Assembly (NCBI RefSeq): GCF_021018805.1
Contig: NW_026960612.1
Location: 1,798,001-1,862,000 of the forward strand
Direction of reading: 5' to 3'
DNA length: 64,000 nt
Origin: Prinia subflava
Taxonomy: Eukaryota > Chordata > Aves > Passeriformes > Cisticolidae
The notes under the pieces are model-generated. The model was not told where the DNA came from and made no database searches. It saw nothing but the letters and a program-made list of their open reading frames with translations. How positions within the stretch are numbered: position 1 is the first letter of the stretch; every line of letters starts with the position of its first letter. The position numbers were made by a program, and so were the translations under genes. This document shows positions 56,704 through 64,000 of the stretch, in pieces.

Positions 56704-58209
56704 GTTGGCAAGCACTTACAAAAATAGCTATGCAACAATGAACATTGACAGCGCATCTAGACAGGGCTTTAGGAATGGGAATTATTTTGATTTGAAAGAC
56801 AGGGTACCTGAAGTGCAGATCTGTCTGTGCCATTTGGCAGTGTGTCTGTCTCCAGATTCTTATTCCTAGGGTCTATGATACACTTTAAGACACTATGAGG
56901 GAAAAACAATAAATCCCTGTAAAACAAATAGTACTGAGAAGGGATGCTTGAACTTTTAATATTTTATGGTATGTGCTCTTTAGTTCTCTCTTGTACTACT
57001 TAATCTACAGAGCCAGAAGGTTATTTTATTCCTCCTCAACACCGACAAATGGAAAAGATACTAAATTCAAGCTGTGCTTTGGCATTATTTCAAAATTTCC
57101 CTGTCTCTCCTTTTATTTCTTTTAGCCCACATGTACCAAAAATTCTCTGAGGTCATTAAATTAGGTAACTGGGTTGCTCAGCGTTTAGTGCACACATATT
57201 CTGCACTGATTTTCCATGTTCCTAACAAATCCATGGAAATAACTGCATGATGATATATCCAGCTTAATATCCCTTCTCTTCCTGGATTTAATCCCAACAG
57301 GTTGCTGCCATAACCTGTGGAGTAGCAGCAGGGATGCTAATACAGGTCTCCAGACTCATGCACTGCTGTAGTAGCTGTCAGTGGCACCAAGAGCAGCTAC
57401 AAGAAGCACTGTGAAACATAAGACAGATTCCACCACCTGTGAAATCTCCTGAAAACTCTGTCTTCCTACAAGTGAAAATAAGCACAACAGTCAACTAATA
57501 AGCAGAATTAGTCAATTAATTTCTAACAAACTAATCTTCTCACAGAAAGAAACACAGAAATGCGGGGTGCCTCTTGAGTCCTGCGATGGCACAGGGCAGC
57601 CTCTTTGACTTCCCAGAGCTATGGCTTCCGTCACTAACCTCTGCTCTGAGGTCTCTCATCTTACTCTGCTCTGATAATGAAGGTCACCCACACCATAAAA
57701 GTACTACATGTAGGAGCTTGTTTGGGCTTTTTGGGTTTGTTTGGTTTTGTTTGTTTGTTTTTAATACCTTTACAATGCTTTGAAAAAAAAATCAGGAGAA
57801 TGTCTGGTGTCATACAACAAGCTCACTACCCTGGGTCACATATCTGAAGTCAGTCTAGTCTGGTTCTCACTGGACTATCTGAGATTCCCAGAGTATAAGG
57901 TATTGAGAGAGATTATGGTTTGTTTGGGGTTTTTTTCTTTCTTCTCCATTTATCTTTTGATTCATTACAGAGCCAGAAGGCTTTGACTGAATTGAGCTGG
58001 ACTTGCTCATAGTCACAGAACAGAACAGGAATTATATCTTTAAAATTTCTTAAACTGTATTTAGCTCTATGAGCAGAAGTCTGTTCATTCTCAGGAAAGA
58101 TCAGTCATGAATATCAAGTATTGCTCAGAATCAGAAGCTGAAGGACTGTGTTCTGCTGTGTTCTACTGCTGGACTCCTGTGTTCATTGCAATGCCACACT
58201 GAAACTTAC
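56704..58209 (-). other. COL25A1 intron segment, no feature recognised
   Basis: Intron DNA between the long solo LTR and the next collagen exon. It contains a T/G-rich patch at 57718-57765 and no recognised exon. Confidence 0.5.
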
Positions 58210-58272
58210 TGAAGGACCTTGGGCACCAGACAAACCAACGTCTCCTTTTTTGCCTTTCATGCCATCGGCTCC
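58210..58272 (-). CDS. COL25A1: COL25A1-like collagen exon, 63 bp
   Basis: Seven triplets, beginning GADGMKGKKGDVG and ending GAQGPS, with a TTTTTAG acceptor and GTAAGT donor. It contains KGKKGD, a likely basic surface patch. Confidence 0.92.
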
Positions 58273-59018
58273 CTAAAAATCATTACAAAACAGCATTTAT
58301 AAACAGCTTTAATCTTCCTAGCAACCAATCTAGAAATGATAACATTTACTGGCAAATAATTATAATTTAAAAAAAGAATAACACAGCACACATATAAAGG
58401 AAATCCTTTAAAAAATTCTGGCACTACTTTAAAAATAATTTTTTAACTAATATAAATATGCTTTTATATTGATAGCTATCAACTGTGGCATAATATTTAT
58501 GACAATTCCTTAAACTGGCACTCCATTCATGATGTATTATGGATACAATTTTGAAATCGTTTGTTTTTGCTGAGAAATTTCATATGTATGTATAAATATC
58601 TATATATCTGTGTATCTATATATCTATATATACAAAATATGAAGAATGCATGCCATAAATATTCATGCATTTTTTCTCCCTCCTCAATCTAAGTCACTTG
58701 AAACTTCCATTCAAAATATAGCTCCTTTCTCCTTGCCCATGTTGTGCAATATATTACAAGAGTGGTACAACTTTGGTCAGCCAGCCAACTCATCTCTTTC
58801 TTCCCGACACCGTATTTTTTTCACTGTAAGTGGAATGAAAAGGTCGGACAATCTCATAATTCCTCCTAGATTAGCTTCAAAACAATCTCAGAATTTTCTC
58901 CCCAGTGCTTTCTGTCCCATTTGCAACTTATCAACACTGTTGGAAATTCCTGATAATGGAAGAGAGAAAAAATAGAAGTATTTTTGCTAAAATGAATTAA
59001 TTAATTTTTCATACTCAC

Positions 59019-59099
59019 TGGTAGGCCAGGCAGTCCAATTTCCCCTTTTTCTCCAGGCATTCCAGGATCACCTGTGTCTCCTTTTGAGCCCTTAGGACC
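59019..59099 (-). CDS. COL25A1: COL25A1-like collagen exon, 81 bp
   Basis: Nine uninterrupted triplets, beginning GPKGSKGDTGDPG and ending GEIGLPGLP, with an ATTTTAG acceptor and GTGAGT donor. Confidence 0.93.
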
Positions 59100-59395
59100 C
59101 TAAAATATGGAATTATTCAGCAAGGCATGAAAAAACTTAGGGACACCAACAGAATTCTAGCTTTGATCTTAATAAGCAGAAGTCGTGCTGCATACACCTT
59201 TGCTATTAAAATGCAGAAATGCAGACATTACTATATCACAGACTACACAGCAACACTATAATGATCTTTATTAAATATTACCATCATATTATTTAGATTA
59301 TGAACTCTAAGTTACAACTTGGGATCATGGAAATCTCTTGAAACAACCTGTGGTTGCTCACATGTTCTTCACTACATGGTTTAAACAAAATGTAC

Positions 59396-59440
59396 CTGCT
59401 CGCCATCAACTCCTGGAGTTCCTGGGGATCCTGGTTCACC
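59396..59440 (-). CDS. COL25A1: COL25A1-like collagen exon, 45 bp
   Basis: Encodes GEPGSPGTPGVDGEQ, five triplets, with a TCTTGCAG acceptor and GTACAT donor. It is 296 bp upstream of the next exon in the gene. Confidence 0.92.
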
Positions 59441-61018
59441 CTGCAAGAGAAAAGACAGAACTGGATTATGCCAATTGTCCCAGATACTAGAGGAAAGAGC
59501 CATAGAAATTCCCCTAATTAACAACAATAAAGCTACAGAATATTCTGTCAAAAAATCCAGCATATATATAACACCTATATTAAATAAACAGCCCAGCTGA
59601 TTATGACATTACACAACCTTTGGGTTGTATAAAGGCCAAGTATAAAAAGTAAGGAAATAGAAGACAAAATCCCAGGGGTGAAAAGACCCCAATCCAATGG
59701 AAACGTTGCCTGCTACCAGAATAAATACAGAATCATGCCTCCCAATTTATGTAAGGTAGAGAGAAACTTCATGGGTTTTTTTCCCTATTATAAATCACCC
59801 AGTGAAGGGAGTTCACATTCACCACATTGTCATGATCAGTTCCTGGGTAGCATTCTCTAAGGAAGCAAGTTATGGTGATGGATGGAGTTGATGACATTAG
59901 AAACAAACTCCTGTGATGTTGAATTATGCTTTACATTGTAAATTTTGAATGAGAACACTCACCTATATGAAGGAACAAAACCTCTTCCACACTCCAACTT
60001 CTCTCTTTTACAACATACTCCATGTTGCAGAATTGCTGAGTAGGTGATAATGCAAAAAGCAATTTCTGCACACTTAACTGTATACTCTATTATCAATTTT
60101 CACATAGAATGAACCTTGTTTCTCATAATTTCTCAAAACAATGTACATGTGTATTGTGATGTATTTCCATATGAAATACTGGATAAAGTCTAAAATGGAA
60201 ATGTCTGGTATTGTTATTGAAGATGCACATATTGCTCTTGGAATAGTGTAGAGACACTGGGAGAAGATGCTGTTATCTAGTATTTAAGAAATAGGAGAAA
60301 CATCTCAACTAGTTTAAAAGCATTTAGGGAGAGTCCACTAACTTTAACACTTCTTTTTTGAGTATAGGCAAATTTATTATTTCAATTTTATAGAACAGTG
60401 CAGCATATGGTATTCATTGTCTCTGTGTGGGCTGCTCAGTAACCCTTCTGTACTACATATAGGCACCAGCCAGGTGGTATTGGTAGGCTTGGATTTCCAG
60501 CCAGCCTCCTGCCCACATGAGCACGTTGCAATTTTTACTGACATTAGACAATACTGCACTTATTTAGGCGGGTGCCCCCATGGTATAAAAGCGGCATTTA
60601 CATGCACTCACATGGTGGCCAGTGGTCTTGCACACAGTTTTGCCTGCCTCATTCCCACTCAGCCAGAAGTGAGGCATGGGAGCCACTGTCTGGTTGTGTG
60701 CCTACTTTGCAAAGTCCTAGGGAGCAACCTTAGTGCTGATCCCTGCACTCTTGTGAGATGCTTCTGCACTCTTTCAGTACTAATTAATTTTGCTGGTCCT
60801 TAGCTATGCATCTGTGTGTGGCAACTAAACAGGACACCTATTCTGGAAAGCTACATCTCAAGAATCTGGGATATAAAGTTGGAAACATGTCATATTTGTT
60901 AAATTTACAGTTAAACAACTGTGCTGGAAAGCTCCATTTACCTGTGTACATATATCATTTTAAAAACCCAGAAAATACGCCACCCTTAAGATACAATGAG
61001 TAAAGTAAGGAAGATCAC
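59441..61018 (-). other. COL25A1 intron with an unexplained TATA-like block
   Basis: Intron DNA. At about 60380-60800 the composition shifts and a plus-strand frame of 128 codons stays open (60417-60803), with a TATAAAAG at 60584-60591 inside it. No family was recognised and no LTR ends with duplication were found. Confidence 0.4.
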
Positions 61019-61063
61019 CTTTGACCCTGGCTGCCCTTGGGGTCCTGGTGGTCCTGGTGGTCC
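61019..61063 (-). CDS. COL25A1: COL25A1-like collagen exon, 45 bp (most 5' in window)
   Basis: Encodes GPPGPPGPQGQPGSK, five triplets with two GPP at the start, with a TGTTTAG acceptor and GTGATC donor. It is the most upstream collagen exon found; the transmembrane and first collagen domains are beyond the right edge of the window. Confidence 0.92.
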
Positions 61064-62172
61064 CTAAACAGAAACATACAAACCTCTCAGCTTTTAAATA
61101 AACTCCTGAAGAACTTGTCTTGTAAGCACAGGGTGAATGTTAATATAGCTACTGTAACAAAATGGTTTGGATTTTTAACACAAGGGGAACCAAGACCAGT
61201 TATGGACAAGTTGTTAACTTATGACAGGTCAACACTACCACAAAAACCAGTGTTGGAATAACAGTACAGCTCATCTTTTATTATCAAGTCCTCTGCTCCT
61301 ATTGATGAAATGGCACTGCTTCCCTTAATGGAAGGGAAACCAAAACCCATTCATATTTGCCAGACCTCGCTGCCTGATCCAAAACAATCTGAGACCAGGA
61401 GAAATCTCCAAGCAGTTGCAAAGAGGATTCTGCTAAAAGATGCTAAGTGCATCTGGGGGTACTCAGTGCTTTGTGAAATTGCCATAGAATAAGCTGTAAT
61501 AATTTCTTTCATTTCTACCTCAGGCCATGGACACAGTGTCATGTATCAAATACTGGTCTGGATGGTGCATAGTGGGGATGCTTTAAAAAAAACCCACAAC
61601 AACATGTAAAAATCCTCTGCATTATTATAAAGAAAGGGTGTGTACAGATGGGAAAGTACGATGAACAGCAATCTTGCAGAGAAGAACTTGAAACAAAAAA
61701 GAAGAATGTGCTTTCCCAGTCTCGTACTTAAATGAAGTTTTGCCATTAATTCAGGAGCAGAATTGGTTCCATTTCTGGCTTTCAACAATGGGCTCTCTGC
61801 TATGGGAACACCAAGCAAAGAAACCAATACATGTTATGATGAACCAGGTTGATATCCAATGAAGATATGTCCTGAGCTAGCAGAATTATGAACATGCTGC
61901 AGCACAAAGGAAAAGTTCTACAAGGCACAGTAAGTCATGCAATTGGAATTACCGTGACAGTCAGGGTGGCAATCCTCTGTTGGCAAAATGCATTAACAAG
62001 AGTTGTCAGTAGCAGAATTAAACAATGATAAATAATTCTGTTTGCTGCAGTTATAATCTCCACAGAACCTATGCTGCATGTGGGAGACACCATGCCTTCA
62101 AAAACATGAATAAAACCTCTGTTATTTTTAACTCTTCGTATTGCATTAGTTGCTTAGTTTCTGTGGAAATTA
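61064..62172 (-). other. COL25A1 intron segment, no feature recognised
   Basis: AT-rich intron without recognised exon, element boundary or notable simple repeat. Confidence 0.5.
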
Positions 62173-62178
62173 GATGAA

Positions 62179-62642
62179 TGTGGAATTGCATTTTATTTAA
62201 ATGGTATGCTCTGGCTCACCCTTGGAAAGTGTACGGTTTATCCCAAGTCTGTAACCTCCCCTGCAGTATCACGTATCTGTAATCCCATTGGCCTGAGAAT
62301 CAATCCGCGCCCACTTCAAATCTCCCTGTTAAGGGTGCAGAGGGAGGGGGCTCGCTCTCTTGCTCCAGAGAACTCTGGAGGCTCTGCCTCTCTCCCCTTC
62401 CCTCTCCCCTTCCCTCTCTCCCTCCCTCTCTCCCCCTCCTTCCCCCCTCTCCCTCAGTAACCATGCTGCCTTCCCGGGGTCGGACTCCAAATAAATCCTC
62501 ATCTAATCAGCACCTCACCAGTTGTCTGAAGTCTCCTTGCCTGTCTGCATGCAAATACCAGTGAACATAGGGCCTGGGGGGCCCCCTGGGGGGCCCCCTG
62601 GGGACCCCCCTCCAGGGACCCTCCCAAATCCGCACTACAACA
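62179..62642 (+). mobile_element. Solo LTR, same family as 16385/18734, plus orientation
   Basis: It starts TGTGGAATTG and ends CTACAACA, with perfect 6-bp copies of gatgaa at 62173-62178 and 62643-62648. It has the same pyrimidine tract (62388-62456) and an AATAAA at 62490-62495, plus a short GGGGGCCCCC duplication near its end. It shows that a normal insertion of this family makes a 6-bp duplication. Confidence 0.9.
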
Positions 62643-62648
62643 GATGAA

Positions 62649-63507
62649 GACAGTACTTTTGTACAATTCAAGAGATCAAATAAATAATGACTAAATAGCA
62701 AAATCTAAGCAGAAGTCTTCAAAAAGGTGTTTTTTTAACTTTTTAAGAAAACATAATGGGTTGGTGTCTGAAGTCAACCAAAAGACTACTCTATGTTTTG
62801 TAATGTCTGCAGGTTTTGCACCAATGTTTAACTAATAAATACAATTCCTGGAGTGGAGATATAACATTCATTTTAATGCAGTTCTAAATCCAAAACTGCC
62901 AGTCCCTAACCCAGCTATGTATACTACAACTCTGCTTTGAATGCTGGGAAAGACAAAGGATATTTTCGTCATGGAAGGAGGCAAAATATATTGACCTGTC
63001 ACTTTTTTTTTTTTTGCCAAAGAATCTGAAAGCAAATGGAAAAGTGCTAAAATATAAAAATGTAATTTAAATGCTTGTCTATATTTTTAAACAGAGTAAA
63101 ATCCCCAAACACTGCAGCTTGTACATGCTTTCCTTTTACATGTGAAGAACCTAACTGGCCTACACGGAACAAGAAATATTTTGCTTTTCTAATTGTCATC
63201 CAATGTGCAAATAAAGGTTTGCAGATCTTCTGTCTTAAGCTGTAAAAGAACCTCCATATGTCAGTGCAACAATACATATTGTTGGCAAAGATCTGGAACC
63301 TACTCAATACAAAGTACTTGAACAAAATTGTTCTCTAACACATGGCATTAATATACTCACATCCTTTGTATTGCAACATATTAATGGAAATACATCAAGA
63401 ACTTCAGAAACACCGAAAAGTTCAGGTATGAACATATCTAGGTATGAAAACCTAAAATAACCATTTGAAAGAACTGTTTACATGTTCACAGTAATGGATT
63501 GTGGCAG
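62649..63507 (-). other. COL25A1 intron segment, no feature recognised
   Basis: AT-rich intron between two LTRs, without recognised exon. Confidence 0.5.
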
Positions 63508-64000
63508 TGTGTTAATTTAATTGGTTATGCTTTATATATTTTTGTACTCGTTTAGTTCTCTGTACCCTTCCCCCTGATGGTTCCTTTGTTAACTCACATG
63601 ACTCCTGCACCTGTTATGCGGCACACGGTTAGCTGTCTGTGATTTCTCCCGCCTTTGTAAAACCCCTCCTACTCTCTCTTGATTAGTCCAAAATATGTTC
63701 TCCGACCCCCGGGTCCCTTAGCAACTTGCCCTGGTTGGCTGGCAGCGGCTGACCATCCCCTTTGCCCCCCCTCCGACTCGCCCTTGACAAAAACCCCCTG
63801 CATCCTCCTCTCCCCGAACAGTCCCGGGCTGGAGAGGTGTTCTTAATAAACCCTCTGTTCATCTGGAATTTGTTTCCTCCTTTCGTTACACTGCCTGTCA
63901 AATTGCCATTGCTCACTCGAGCCCCTGATAAGACAAGAACCCACAGGAGTCAGTACTGCCTGCGCTGCTCGCCGTCTGACCCTTGCAAACGTCTGTCGCG
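63508..64000 (+). mobile_element. LTR running off the window edge, plus orientation
   Basis: A TGTGTTAATTT start follows ordinary intron DNA. The sequence then changes to a C-rich LTR-like composition with an AATAAA at 63846-63851 and a U5-like end region. The right terminus and any target duplication lie outside the window, so solo LTR or provirus cannot be decided. Confidence 0.55.

Larger units (their letters stand above)
22415..61063 (-). other. COL25A1: COL25A1-like gene, 3' half (15 exons recognised)
   Basis: Fifteen minus-strand exons of 27-87 bp, all phase 0, encode Gly-X-Y repeats with short interruptions and a Cys-containing tail. COL25A1 is a type II membrane collagen with three collagen domains, made in neurons and shed by furin; the membrane anchor and the first collagen domains must lie to the right of this window. 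Identity rests on the tandem APCPL / APCQL exons, the GCWQK tail and the ETNPPL neighbour. COL13A1 and COL23A1 are the closest alternatives. Introns hold at least ten LTR insertions; the largest intron (35587-48923) holds a complete provirus. Confidence 0.8.

Overview
The window looks like vertebrate nuclear DNA, most likely from a bird and probably a songbird. It has split genes with short in-phase exons, a CpG-island promoter and a dense, partly young load of LTR retroelements. No CR1 LINE, tRNA, rRNA, CRISPR array or bacterial-type gene was recognised. The species call is an inference from the genome style and from the side-by-side COL25A1 and ETNPPL signals.

Two host genes are visible. 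From about 61.1 kb down to 22.4 kb the minus strand carries 15 small collagen exons. All are in phase 0 and nearly all begin with a Gly codon. They form the 3' half of a transmembrane (MACIT) collagen, called COL25A1 from its C-terminal APCPL / APCQL / GCWQK signature and from its neighbour. At 5.66-6.14 kb a CpG island on the plus strand contains a start codon and an 18-codon first exon (MEELYSKTETLALRRKHI) matching the start of ethanolamine-phosphate phospho-lyase, ETNPPL. No later ETNPPL exon was found in the window, and the two genes point toward each other.

Roughly 40% of the window is LTR-element sequence. Left to right: solo LTRs at 1.3 and 2.1 kb; a decayed gammaretrovirus-like provirus (7.8-16.4 kb, minus strand, gag-pol-env) whose env is split by a solo LTR with a 6-bp target duplication; a plus-strand non-autonomous LTR element (16.4-19.2 kb) with PBS and polypurine tract but no coding; solo LTRs at 23.2, 25.0, 25.9, 36.8, 47.6 (with another LTR nested inside it), 50.1, 55.3 and 62.2 kb; and an LTR running off the right edge. 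The youngest element is a full ERV-L-like provirus at 38.3-45.2 kb. It has a perfect 5-bp target duplication and near-identical LTRs, lies in sense orientation in a COL25A1 intron, and its gag and pol are in one frame separated by a UAG codon that sits inside a perfect 8-bp hairpin stem.

Most insertions were delimited by TG...CA ends plus matching flanking duplications, read directly from the sequence. The remaining DNA is intron or intergenic sequence with a few microsatellites.
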